A program made the position numbers and the translations under genes. A stretch of DNA of 64,000 nucleotides from Puteibacter caeruleilacunae (GTDB lineage: Bacteria > Bacteroidota > Bacteroidia > Bacteroidales > Prolixibacteraceae): assembly GCA_005217565.1 (NCBI GenBank), contig SJCO01000014.1, positions 172,958 through 236,957 of the forward strand. The letters run 5' to 3'. Positions within the stretch are counted from its first letter, which is position 1; each line of letters starts with the position of its first letter. Below the pieces are notes generated by a model that was not told where the DNA came from, made no database searches, and was given only the letters and a program-made list of their open reading frames with translations. Shown here piece after piece: positions 10,474 through 19,075 of this stretch.

Positions 10474-10574
10474 TTTGATCTAAAAGTTTTCTTATTTTAG
10501 AGTCTGATTGAGCGAATCATTCAAAAACAGCCTCTATGAATAAATGTTGATTTGTGTATCTAATAGTCTGAGAT

Positions 10575-13500
10575 ATGAATAATTGCGAGAAACAAATATT
10601 CAACCTAAATAGTAACCACTTGCTTAATGGAAGCAAGTGGTTTATCGTTTTATTAGGTTTATTGATTGGAAGTGTTGCTGGAGAGAAGGTATATGGGGAG
10701 GTTTCGGAACAGTTTGTTCGCAAAAATTTCCACAATATTTCGTTGGAACAGGGGCTGTCGAATATTACGGTGATCTCTATAATTGAGGATTCCAATGGGT
10801 ATATGTGGTTTGGTACACGTAACGGATTAAACCGATTCAACGGCTATGAAGTAGAGGTGTTCAGAAATGAAAATAACGACTCTACAACAATTTGCAACAA
10901 TCACATTTATTCAATTCTTGAATCAAAAGATCATAAGATATGGGTGGGAACCGACAATGGTTTAAGTTGTTTTCATCCCAAGACTGGCAAATTCACCAGC
11001 TTTTTCAGCAGTGGCAAGTCTAATTCATTAAGTGGTAATACCATCAATGCAATTGTGGAAGACAAGACAGGTGCATTATGGGTAGGTAGTCAGTTTGGAA
11101 TTAACCGTTATAATGAGGAAACGAACGACTTTAAACGGTATAATCTCGAATTGAAAGAACCGGTTGTTTATAGTATCCTACCTGATCATCGAGATAATCT
11201 ATGGTTGGGTACAGCAAATGGTATTGCCTATTTTAATAAGAAGAATGAAAAGCTCAACTATGTTACTGATTTTAAGACTAAGAGTGGCAAGGAGCAAAGT
11301 ATTGGTCGGGTAAACTCGCTATTTCTCGATCGTAAAGGGCAACTATGGGTGGGAACCCAGGAGTATGGGGTGTTGGTATATGATATTCAGAAGCAGCGAT
11401 TTAGGCAATATGAGCATGAGTCGGGAAATCCCAATTCAATCAGTCATAACAGGGTTCGATCAATTGTACCTTTAGAGAACGGTGATATCTGGATTGCCAC
11501 CTTTAAGGGAATCAATATTTTTGATCGCAAGACGAAATCATTTCATCGCATTGCGGGACGAATCACCGAGACTGATGACATGATGGATTTGTCGATCTAT
11601 CCTATTTTTAAAGATCGTAAAGGTTCTATATGGATTGGCTCATATTTTAATGGAGTGATACTGTATGATCCTATTCTCGATAACTTCCGAACCTTCAGTC
11701 AGGAGAAACATAATGATAAAAGTTTGAGCTATAACGTAATCAGCTCTTTTGTTGAAGATCCTTCAGGGAATGTGTGGGTAGGAACCGAAGGTGGTGGTTT
11801 TTGTTATTTTGATCGCGAGACAGAGGAGTTTACGGCCTACATGCATAATGAAAACTCAAGAAATAGCTTGTCGCAGAATAGTGTTCAGGCACTTCATTTG
11901 GATGGCAAGAACCAACTATGGATTGGCACTTACATCGGCGGATTGAACATCTTTGATGTGAAGCGTAAATCCTTCAAGCGTTACGAGTTTGATCCTGAGA
12001 ATGAAAATACAATTGGTAACAACTATGTGAGTTGTTTTTGTGAAGATGCCAGCGGACAAATGTGGCTGGGGACTGAAGGTGGAGGACTGAATAAGTATCA
12101 GCCTAAGACAGACGATTTTAAACGAATAACAAACATCAATACTCCTGGTTTTAAGTATACTAAATATATCAATGTTATCTTCGAGGATAGCAATAACGAC
12201 TTGTGGCTGGGTACCTGGGATGGCCTAATTCAGTATAATCCTGAGACAGGCGACTATAAGCATTTTTACTCCGATAGAAACAATCAAGAGAGCATTAGTT
12301 TCAATTACATTAATAGTATTCTTGAGGATAATGAGGGGTACCTGTGGATAGGAACGCGACAAGGGTTGAATAGATTTGATCGCTCGTCAGGAACATTCAA
12401 ACGATATGAAGAGAAGGATGGATTGCCCAACGGGAATATTGCTGGTATATTGGAAGATGGCAAAGGAAATATCTGGTTTGGCTCGCATAAGGGAATCTCG
12501 GTATTAAATCCTTTTTCTGATGAGATAAAGAACTTTGATTATACCGACGGATTGCAGTCGAACCAGTTCAATAAATTTGCTGCTTTAAAGACTATCAGCG
12601 GGGAATTCTTCTTTGGTGGTGTGCGTGGCTTTAATATCTTTAATCCGACTGAAATCATTGAGAATACCAATGTGCCTGAGATTAAGGTTACTGGCTTTAT
12701 GGTATCTAACAAAAAGGTGGTAGTGGGAGAAAAAGGATCCCCATTAAAAAACAATATTGACGACACCGAAGAGATTGTGCTTCAGCATACTCAAAATGAT
12801 TTTAGCTTTGAGTTTGTTGCACTAAATTACATTCACTCAGGAAAAAATAAGTTTGAATGTATCCTTGAGAATTACGATACTGAATGGATCTCACTGGGAT
12901 CAAGACGTACAGCAGTATATACCAATATCAATCCGGGAACATATACATTTAAAGTAAAAGCATCGAATAACGATGGGCTTTGGAATGAAGTCCCTCGTAC
13001 CATCAAGCTGACCATTAAACCTCCATTTTGGAAGACGCCATGGGCATACGGACTCTATTTTGTTACGTTATACCTATTATTGCTTGGTTTAATGCGCTTT
13101 AACCGTTACCGAAAGGGATTGATTGAGGATGCCGAGAAAGAACGTCGCGAGAAAGAGCGTGAGAGAGATATCAATCAACTTAAACTGAGTTTCTTTACCA
13201 ATATATCACATGAGTTTAGAACACCATTGACCTTGATTCAGGGGCCTGTAGAGCGCTTACTTGACGATTCTACTTCGCTCGATAAGGTTGAGCGAAAGAG
13301 GTTGCTCCAGATGGTGAATAAGAACTCACGACGATTGCTATACCTGTTAAATCAATTGGTTGACTTCCGTAAGATTGAGCGTGGTGTATTGAAGTTATCG
13401 GTCAACGAAGGGAACCTAAATCAGATGGTGCTGCAGGTGAAAGATTATTTCGATCATATTGCTAATGAGCGCAATATGGATTATCAGCTGAAGAATAGTA

Positions 13501-14759
13501 TCGGAGCCGATCCAGTATGGTATGATCATGATAAACTGGAAAAGATTCTTTTTAACCTGCTTTCTAATGCGTTTAAATACACCCCTGATGGTGGCGAAGT
13601 ACATGTGAACACCAGTTCAGAGGTGATTGAAGGAAAGAATCATGCGATATTGGAGGTAATAAATACCGGAAAAGGTATTCCTAAGGAAGAACTCCCAAGA
13701 ATCTTCGATCGCTTCTATAGGGCCGAAAAAGCGAATCATTCAGGTTTGTTTGGATCAGGTATCGGACTGGCGCTAACGAAATCAATTGTTGAGTTGCATA
13801 AAGGGACGATTACAGTGGAGAGTGAAGTGAATGTATTTACACGATTTAAAGTCGTTTTACCAGTTGAGAAAGGATTGTATAGTGAGGAGGAAATTCAACA
13901 GGTATCGCTGCGTGATGCTGCTGATGAGCGTATTGATGAGATGATGGTGGTAGAAGGAGAGCAGATTAAGCGTGACGACGACGAAGAGACGCAGGAAGCT
14001 TTGCCAAAGCTGCTAATTGTTGAAGATACGCAAGATGTAAGGGCCTTTATCCGTGATATTCTGAAACAGGATTATATTATCGAGGTGGCAGGAAATGGAA
14101 AAGAAGCACTGGCAAAAATGGAGGAAGATCTTCCAGACTTGATTCTTTCTGATATCATGATGCCTGAAATGGATGGAATAGAATTCAGTCGCGCTGTAAA
14201 GAACGACTTCCGAACCAGTCACATTCCAATTATTTTACTTACCGCAAAGACGGCAGAAGAGACCCAAATAGAGAGCTTTGAGCTGAGGGTGGATGACTAT
14301 ATCAAAAAACCTTTTAATCCTCGTATTTTACAGCTAAAAGTGCGTAATATCCTTGAGGCACGCCGCAAGCAGAAGGAGAACTATTCAAAGGGAATAATAC
14401 TTCAGCCTAATGAGGTGCAATTGGAGGATCCTGATGAGAAATTCCTGAAGCGAGCAATGGAGGTAATTGAGGAGCATATGGCTGATCCTAATTTCAAGGT
14501 GAACGACTTTGTTGCTGAAGTAGGACTCGGTCGTACGGTATGTTATGAAAAGATCAAAGCGCTGACGAATCTTTCAGTAAATGAGTTTATACAAGGCATG
14601 CGCATGAAGCGTGCAGCCTCTCTATTGAAACAGAATAAGCTGAATGTATCGGAGATCGCCTTCTTGGTAGGATTCAACGATCCAAACTACTTCTCGAAAT
14701 GCTTTAAGAAGTACCATGGATTGAAACCTTCAGATTTCGTAAAAGAAGGGGAGCGATGA
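10575..14759 (+). CDS. Hybrid two-component system regulator (HTCS)
   Basis: 1394-residue one-protein signalling system typical of Bacteroidota polysaccharide loci; it senses an oligosaccharide in the periplasm and activates the neighbouring genes. An N-terminal membrane/signal segment is followed by many two-bladed propeller repeats (WVGT/WIGT motifs, about 45-690), a Y_Y_Y domain (about 745-815) and a transmembrane helix (about 818-840). The histidine kinase has phospho-acceptor His879 in NISHEFRTPL and the ATP-binding NLLSNAFKYTPDGG near 993. The receiver has Asp1193 in LSDIMMPEMDG. The AraC-type HTH ends the protein (GFNDPNYFSKCFKKYHG). All catalytic residues appear present. It lies 101 bp after the enzyme genes and is the obvious regulator of this cluster. 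Confidence 0.96.
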   Translation: MNNCEKQIFNLNSNHLLNGSKWFIVLLGLLIGSVAGEKVYGEVSEQFVRKNFHNISLEQGLSNITVISIIEDSNGYMWFGTRNGLNRFNGYEVEVFRNENNDSTTICNNHIYSILESKDHKIWVGTDNGLSCFHPKTGKFTSFFSSGKSNSLSGNTINAIVEDKTGALWVGSQFGINRYNEETNDFKRYNLELKEPVVYSILPDHRDNLWLGTANGIAYFNKKNEKLNYVTDFKTKSGKEQSIGRVNSLFLDRKGQLWVGTQEYGVLVYDIQKQRFRQYEHESGNPNSISHNRVRSIVPLENGDIWIATFKGINIFDRKTKSFHRIAGRITETDDMMDLSIYPIFKDRKGSIWIGSYFNGVILYDPILDNFRTFSQEKHNDKSLSYNVISSFVEDPSGNVWVGTEGGGFCYFDRETEEFTAYMHNENSRNSLSQNSVQALHLDGKNQLWIGTYIGGLNIFDVKRKSFKRYEFDPENENTIGNNYVSCFCEDASGQMWLGTEGGGLNKYQPKTDDFKRITNINTPGFKYTKYINVIFEDSNNDLWLGTWDGLIQYNPETGDYKHFYSDRNNQESISFNYINSILEDNEGYLWIGTRQGLNRFDRSSGTFKRYEEKDGLPNGNIAGILEDGKGNIWFGSHKGISVLNPFSDEIKNFDYTDGLQSNQFNKFAALKTISGEFFFGGVRGFNIFNPTEIIENTNVPEIKVTGFMVSNKKVVVGEKGSPLKNNIDDTEEIVLQHTQNDFSFEFVALNYIHSGKNKFECILENYDTEWISLGSRRTAVYTNINPGTYTFKVKASNNDGLWNEVPRTIKLTIKPPFWKTPWAYGLYFVTLYLLLLGLMRFNRYRKGLIEDAEKERREKERERDINQLKLSFFTNISHEFRTPLTLIQGPVERLLDDSTSLDKVERKRLLQMVNKNSRRLLYLLNQLVDFRKIERGVLKLSVNEGNLNQMVLQVKDYFDHIANERNMDYQLKNSIGADPVWYDHDKLEKILFNLLSNAFKYTPDGGEVHVNTSSEVIEGKNHAILEVINTGKGIPKEELPRIFDRFYRAEKANHSGLFGSGIGLALTKSIVELHKGTITVESEVNVFTRFKVVLPVEKGLYSEEEIQQVSLRDAADERIDEMMVVEGEQIKRDDDEETQEALPKLLIVEDTQDVRAFIRDILKQDYIIEVAGNGKEALAKMEEDLPDLILSDIMMPEMDGIEFSRAVKNDFRTSHIPIILLTAKTAEETQIESFELRVDDYIKKPFNPRILQLKVRNILEARRKQKENYSKGIILQPNEVQLEDPDEKFLKRAMEVIEEHMADPNFKVNDFVAEVGLGRTVCYEKIKALTNLSVNEFIQGMRMKRAASLLKQNKLNVSEIAFLVGFNDPNYFSKCFKKYHGLKPSDFVKEGER

Positions 14760-14815
14760 TTGTGCAGCGCAGTGTTGCTCTTTTCTGAGGGCTGCGTGTC
14801 GAACATTGAGAAAAA

Positions 14816-14852
14816 AACACCTTTCAGCGTCCGCAGGACCTGGAAGCGTGTT
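14816..14852. repeat. REP-like hairpin, copy 1
   Basis: Imperfect inverted repeat: AACAC (14816-14820) with GTGTT (14848-14852), TTTCAG with CTGGAA, and an inner GTC/GAC pair. A second copy with the same layout lies at 53507-53546. The stem bases differ between the copies but pairing is kept, so the structure seems to be under selection. Confidence 0.6.
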
Positions 14853-14865
14853 GGTGCTTAGCTAT

Positions 14866-14883
14866 ACTGCCCATTAGGGCAGT
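14866..14883 (+). terminator. Hairpin downstream of HTCS, possible terminator
   Basis: Perfect 7-bp stem ACTGCCC (14866-14872), loop ATTA, GGGCAGT (14877-14883). The following bases are AT-rich but lack a clean T-run, so termination is likely but not certain. Confidence 0.45.
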
Positions 14884-14940
14884 TAATGTCTATAGCAACT
14901 GCATAAGACCCCTTAGAATTGATCTGTTATACTTTTCAAT

Positions 14941-15035
14941 ACCTCAACAAAAAACTCCATGTTTTTGTGAATTATTATGTATTCTTTTTATAAAAATATT
15001 ATTTTTGCGCAAGTGAAAGACTAATAACCTCAAAA
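14941..15035 (+). promoter_or_regulatory. Leader promoter, copy 1
   Basis: The -7 box TATTTTTG (15000-15007) fits the Bacteroidota TAnnTTTG consensus. The block from 14941 is nearly identical to 16577-16677 (shared ACCTCAACAAAA, then TTTTTGTGAATTATTATG, then GCGCAAG). The distance from -7 box to the leader ATG is 28 bp, close to the 31-35 bp of the other three copies. Confidence 0.6.
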
Positions 15036-15152
15036 ATGAAAACAGACGACCCTCTCATCACACAAATTATAAATCCAGTAGATTTAATCCAAAGTATTCC
15101 CATTCAATCTAATTCTTATTACGCAGTTACATCGGCCTTCAAGGAGGAGTAG
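15036..15152 (+). CDS. Short leader ORF 1 (38 aa) upstream of fibre gene
   Basis: Starts MKTDDPLITQ and ends 91 bp before the fibre gene. Three other short ORFs, each right behind the same kind of promoter and upstream of fibre genes, start with the same pattern M-K-[T/R]-x-x-P-[I/L/V] (16678, 33031, 54505), while their remaining codons diverge. It contains a small hairpin AAATC-CAGTA-GATTT (about 15071-15085) and ends in a Shine-Dalgarno-like AAGGAGGAG. It may be a regulatory leader peptide or just a conserved 5' untranslated region. Translation is not proven. Confidence 0.45.
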   Translation: MKTDDPLITQIINPVDLIQSIPIQSNSYYAVTSAFKEE

Positions 15153-15243
15153 GAAAGGTAAGTGATATTCATAGCTGTACAGGCCCGATTTTGACTTGAA
15201 AAGAAAATTCTTTACCAATTAATAAATCTTAATGCATAATTAA

Positions 15244-16263
15244 ATGATGAGTAAACATTTATATCTAACAATTTTAAGCTTTGCATTTATTGTAAATTCT
15301 TATGCTCAAACAACTCCAGTAAATGGTAATTTGGAAGTTTCAGGAAGTATAACAACATCAAATCAAATTAAACTCGGACAATCAATTCGTGTAACAAATC
15401 GTGCAGAATTACATTTACATTCATCAGGTGAAAACTCTGTTTCTGAGATTTTTTTTGGAAGTGATAATAGGGTTGATGACAATGTCAGGTGGGTTTTAAG
15501 TGATAGGGGTAAAAGTCCAGGAATGTTTCAGCTGTATGAAGGCCCAGCATTAAGTGGAAATTTTATTCCCAGGATGACTTTCTTAAAAGGGGGGAATATT
15601 GGAATTGGAACAAGTAATCCTGCTGCAAAACTTGAAATAGAATCGTCTGGAGCTGATTATAATGGTGCTCCAACTTTAGCTGTTCGTGATTTAACATCTC
15701 GAGGAACAATGTTTTTAGAATCAGTTACAGATAATGCAACAGACTTTGTTTTTAAAAATAATGGAGCAGGCAGAGTCTGGTTGTCTTCAAGAAGTAGTTA
15801 TAATGGTTATGAGTTTAATATATATACTAATCCAGATGGAGGTAGTGCACCTGAAGTAATGGCAATGACAATAAAACAAAATGGTAATATTGGTATTGGG
15901 ACAGGTAATCCTGGAACACATAAATTAGCTGTTGATGGGACAATTGGAGCAAGAGAAATAAAAGTTGAAGCTGGTGCTTGGTCTGATTTTGTATTCAATA
16001 AAGATTACAAATTGAAGGGCTTAGAAGAAGTTGATAATTTCATAAGACAAAATAATCACTTACCCGACATTCCTTCTGAAAAAGAAGTTTTAGAAAATGG
16101 TATACAATTAGGCGAAATGGATGCTAAATTATTACAAAAGATTGAAGAATTGACTCTTTATATGATTGAGATGAATAAGGAAATGAAATCTCTTAAGAGG
16201 ACAAATTCAGAATTAAAAAGAGAAATTGAAAAAATGAAATCAGAACAAAGCAACAGTTTATAG
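15244..16263 (+). CDS. Sec-exported fibre-like protein with C-terminal HLP domain
   Basis: 339 residues, signal peptide to about residue 21 (ending NSYAQ). Two phage-tail-fibre-like GIGTxNP motifs (near 118 and 213) precede the domain shared by all 17 fibre genes in the window: the AREIKV strand, W-S-D-F-V-F, a helix around LEEVDNFI, the motif NHLPDIP, then GEMDAKLLQKIEELTLY and a coiled-coil tail. GIGTxNP repeats are known from trimeric tail-fibre and adhesin shafts; the role of the C-terminal domain is unknown to me. It stands alone with its own leader and is more AT-rich than the later paralogues. ATG 15247 is an equally good start. It has no intramolecular-chaperone (S74) catalytic pattern. 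Confidence 0.85.
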   Translation: MMSKHLYLTILSFAFIVNSYAQTTPVNGNLEVSGSITTSNQIKLGQSIRVTNRAELHLHSSGENSVSEIFFGSDNRVDDNVRWVLSDRGKSPGMFQLYEGPALSGNFIPRMTFLKGGNIGIGTSNPAAKLEIESSGADYNGAPTLAVRDLTSRGTMFLESVTDNATDFVFKNNGAGRVWLSSRSSYNGYEFNIYTNPDGGSAPEVMAMTIKQNGNIGIGTGNPGTHKLAVDGTIGAREIKVEAGAWSDFVFNKDYKLKGLEEVDNFIRQNNHLPDIPSEKEVLENGIQLGEMDAKLLQKIEELTLYMIEMNKEMKSLKRTNSELKREIEKMKSEQSNSL

Positions 16264-16576
16264 CCATGCATCATACGCTATGCGGGTGATAAAGTTAAGT
16301 TTAACTTCTTTTCATATAATAAATCTCGTTTGATTTGAGATGCTCTGTCCCCTGCTTAGCGTTGCTTCTGGAGGTTAATAGCAAGAATTAGGTGGGCTGT
16401 CAATCTTACATATATTCCAATGAGAATGGACTCTATGTGGTTGGCAGCAATGTCTTTGTGTTCCTGCTTTGTCCCTGGAAGGATATTATCGTTGACTTAT
16501 TTTTACTTTTAATATTTTCTAACAATGGGGAGAATATATTTACGCACACATAAATTGAATGTTTAGACTTAGAAAC
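16264..16576. other. Intergenic stretch without clear gene
   Basis: 313 bp between the single fibre gene and the second leader. A stretch around 16404-16540 translates in one plus-strand frame without a stop but has no start, ribosome-binding site or recognisable motif; it may be a gene remnant. Confidence 0.3.
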
Positions 16577-16677
16577 ACCTCAACAAAAGATTCATGTTTT
16601 TGTGAATTATTATGTATGTTTTTTATAAAAGTATTATTTTAGCGCAAGCGAAAAAACTAAATTAACAACTTCAGCAA
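16577..16677 (+). promoter_or_regulatory. Leader promoter, copy 2 (operon A)
   Basis: Near-duplicate of 14941-15035. The -7 box is TATTTTAG (16635-16642), followed by the GCGCAAG motif and ATTAACAACTTC, which is also found before the 54505 leader. It probably drives the operon from 16678 to 26099. Confidence 0.6.
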
Positions 16678-16842
16678 ATGAAAACAACCAACCCTATTGT
16701 CTCACTGGTAAATTGTGGAAACAATTTATTAGTTCATATTCTCAGAGAATTATGTGCTTTTCCTTTTTTTATTATTGAATTACTTCAACTTGCGGTTAGA
16801 AAATATATCATGCCTCTTTTGAATGTATTTCTTAGTTCCTAA
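16678..16842 (+). CDS. Short leader ORF 2 (54 aa)
   Basis: Starts MKTTNPIVSL, matching the leader-family pattern. The codons include a perfect hairpin: 7-bp stem 16710-16716 with 16721-16727 and loop GGAA. The gene end lies 125 bp before the first fibre gene of operon A. Beyond the start pattern there is no similarity to the other leaders. It could work as a regulatory upstream ORF; expression is unproven. Confidence 0.45.
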   Translation: MKTTNPIVSLVNCGNNLLVHILRELCAFPFFIIELLQLAVRKYIMPLLNVFLSS

Positions 16843-16967
16843 CGAGACGAAAGAAAATAATCTCGATATAGTAGTGTTAGGGAGGGTATTGATATACAAT
16901 TATATTCTTGAATATCCCTAGTTCTAATTAAGTACTCAATAAATAATATCCTATTTAAAAGTTTGCT

Positions 16968-18062
16968 ATGTATTGTAAATTAATGCTTTTGTGTATCACA
17001 TTAGCCATTGGTGGTGTGGTGCGTGCTCAAAATCTAATTGATCCTACAGCATGGACTGTAGGAAATTCAACTGTACCCGGTTTTGAAAATAATGGTCTGT
17101 CGTCAGAGAATCAACGAATTTGGGGAGATAATCCATTCGGGAAAAGAGGTTTGTTATGGGAAGCAGTTCCCAATTCTGCTAGTGATGCTGATGGAGGTTG
17201 GAATACGACCTATTTTTCCGTGGATCATACTAAAATGTACAGATATGTAGTCTGGATCAAGAAAACAACCTCAACTACAGGGGTAACATATTTTGGAGGT
17301 AATGCTTTACCCAGTAATCTTTTATATTTAGCAGGAGGATCAACCAACAATCCATATTTTTGGAGTGGTGATTTGCCAGAATTGCATAAATGGTATTTGC
17401 TTGTAGGGTATATTCATGGTAGCGGAGACGTGTCTCGGTCAAGTTATGGTGGCATTTACGATGGAATAACGGGAAAGAAGGTTGTAAGTTGTACTGATTT
17501 GAAATTTCCTGTAGGTACAACTCAAGCCATGCACCGTACATATCTTTATTACGACAGTCATATCAATGATCGTCAATATTTTTACGCTCCTCGTGTTGAC
17601 CTGGTAAATGGAAATGAACCATCTATTGCATCGTTGTTAGGCCTTGGATCTACAGGTCAAATATCTGGTAATTTAATTGTTGATGGTAAAGTTGGTGTTA
17701 ATACCGAGAACTTAGAAGATTATCATGTGTCGGTTAATGGAAAGCTTAGAGCAAAAGAAATTCAGGTAGCAACCGATTGGGCTGATTTTGTATTTGATGA
17801 TAATTACCAGCTTCGGAGTCTAGAAGAGCTAGAAAAATACATCCTAAAAAATAATCATCTTCCCGAAATGCCTACGTCAAAGGAGGTTAAGGAGAAAGGA
17901 GTCTCTGTAGGAGATATGAATAAGAGGCTACTCCAAAAAATTGAGGAGTTAACACTGTATGTAATTGAACAGCAAAAGGCAAATGAAGAGCTTAAGGAAA
18001 GAATGCAACGTCAGGAAAAGCTTATAAGTGAACTGCAATCTAAGATCAACCAAGGTAAATAA
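16968..18062 (+). CDS. Fibre-like protein, class A (beta-sandwich head) with HLP domain
   Basis: 364 residues with signal peptide (MYCKLMLLC...VRAQ). The N-terminal 220 residues form a head shared with the genes at 54817, 58757 and 60821: WTVGNS, LLWEA, DADGGWNTTYF, KMYRYVVWIKK and NDRQYFYAPR. This wording resembles carbohydrate-binding-like jelly-roll heads seen in phage tail fibres; no catalytic motif is evident. After a short shaft (VDGKVGVNTENL) comes the HLP domain (RAKEIQV, ADFVF, NHLPEMP, LLQKIEELTLYVIEQ) and a C-terminal coiled coil. It is the first structural gene of operon A; the next start is 7 bp downstream. Function as adhesin or fibre is inference. Confidence 0.87.
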   Translation: MYCKLMLLCITLAIGGVVRAQNLIDPTAWTVGNSTVPGFENNGLSSENQRIWGDNPFGKRGLLWEAVPNSASDADGGWNTTYFSVDHTKMYRYVVWIKKTTSTTGVTYFGGNALPSNLLYLAGGSTNNPYFWSGDLPELHKWYLLVGYIHGSGDVSRSSYGGIYDGITGKKVVSCTDLKFPVGTTQAMHRTYLYYDSHINDRQYFYAPRVDLVNGNEPSIASLLGLGSTGQISGNLIVDGKVGVNTENLEDYHVSVNGKLRAKEIQVATDWADFVFDDNYQLRSLEELEKYILKNNHLPEMPTSKEVKEKGVSVGDMNKRLLQKIEELTLYVIEQQKANEELKERMQRQEKLISELQSKINQGK

Positions 18063-18069
18063 TGAACAA

Positions 18070-19044
18070 ATGAAAAGAACAACTTTAATGATGGTATTAC
18101 TGATGCTAACGACGACTATGTCATTTGCACAGTATAATGAAGATGGGAATTTTACGGTTAATGGTAATGTGGGTATTGGAACCGATGATCCAGAATATGG
18201 ATTAGAAGTGAATAAGACTACAGCACGTTTTTCAAATTTGTACCCCACATATCGTTGGCGATGGCGTGCAGAAACTGATCTGAGTTGGAAGAAGATTGCA
18301 GAAATCAGTCTTCCTGATGAACGATACCAAGCAGCGAGTATGGAACTCATCATTTTTAATGCTTCTTCTAATTATGGGAGCTCCGTTGAAGGGCAGTATT
18401 ATAAATTCTTTGTTTCCGCAAAAAGAAGTAAAAACGAATTTAATAATCTGGATACAGGAGAGGTTAGCGGACCTATTGCAGATTATGTAAGGCTTGTAAA
18501 GCTTGCAACCGGCCAGTATGAGGTTCATGTTCGTCAAGCTACAAGATGGCGTGATATGGAAGTAACAGCTCGACAAACAGGCGGATTTACATTATTCTCG
18601 TATATTGAGAATCCCATTAATGTAACTTCCGCTGGCGAGATCTATATGGCTGAGCCTATTCACATTGACTACTTCACAAATGGAAAATTTGCAGGTAACG
18701 TAGGTATTGGAACTGCACCCTCTTCAGAATATGCTCTCGCAGCCAAGGGAACCATTCGTGCCAAAGAAATTAAGGTGGATAGTGAAGTATGGGCCGATTA
18801 TGTCTTCGACAAAGATTATAAACTTTTGTCCATTGAGCAGGTTGCTAACTTCATCAATGAGAATGGGCACTTACCTAATATCCCGAAAGCAAAAACAGTT
18901 AAAGAAGAAGGAATCTCTGTAGGAGATATGAATGCAAAGCTTCTGGAAAAGATTGAAGAGTTAACGTTGTATGTAATAAAGTTGAAGAAAGAAGTAGAAG
19001 GATTGAAAGAAGATAGAATGCAACAAATAAATCTAAAACAATAA
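18070..19044 (+). CDS. Fibre-like protein, class B with HLP domain
   Basis: 324 residues when started at ATG 18070, chosen because it opens a signal peptide (MKRTTLMMVL...SFAQ); the frame runs upstream to 18028 inside the preceding gene. Class B heads carry GNVGIGT, then RWRWRAETD and KIAEISLPD, and are shared with the broken gene at 36993 and the gene at 61890. The C-terminal HLP domain (IRAKEIKVD, WADYVFDKDY, GHLPNIP, GDMNAKLLEKIEELTLYVIK) and coiled coil are intact. It is 31 bp upstream of an RHS N-half, the same adjacency as class B gene 36993 before the RHS N-half at 38229, so class B may be the adaptor next to the RHS protein. Confidence 0.87.
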   Translation: MKRTTLMMVLLMLTTTMSFAQYNEDGNFTVNGNVGIGTDDPEYGLEVNKTTARFSNLYPTYRWRWRAETDLSWKKIAEISLPDERYQAASMELIIFNASSNYGSSVEGQYYKFFVSAKRSKNEFNNLDTGEVSGPIADYVRLVKLATGQYEVHVRQATRWRDMEVTARQTGGFTLFSYIENPINVTSAGEIYMAEPIHIDYFTNGKFAGNVGIGTAPSSEYALAAKGTIRAKEIKVDSEVWADYVFDKDYKLLSIEQVANFINENGHLPNIPKAKTVKEEGISVGDMNAKLLEKIEELTLYVIKLKKEVEGLKEDRMQQINLKQ

Positions 19045-19075
19045 TTGAATTTGTGGAATTATAAAAAGACTAAAA

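Larger units (their letters stand above)
14760..14940. other. Intergenic region after the HTCS with two hairpins
   Basis: No gene is visible. The segment holds the REP-like hairpin at 14816-14852 and a second hairpin at 14866-14883, then AT-rich DNA leading into the first leader promoter. Confidence 0.5.

Noticed and set aside
16404..16540. Possible coding remnant between leader 1 and leader 2 units
   Set aside because: A stop-free stretch exists but without a start or a recognisable similarity; too weak to annotate as a gene.
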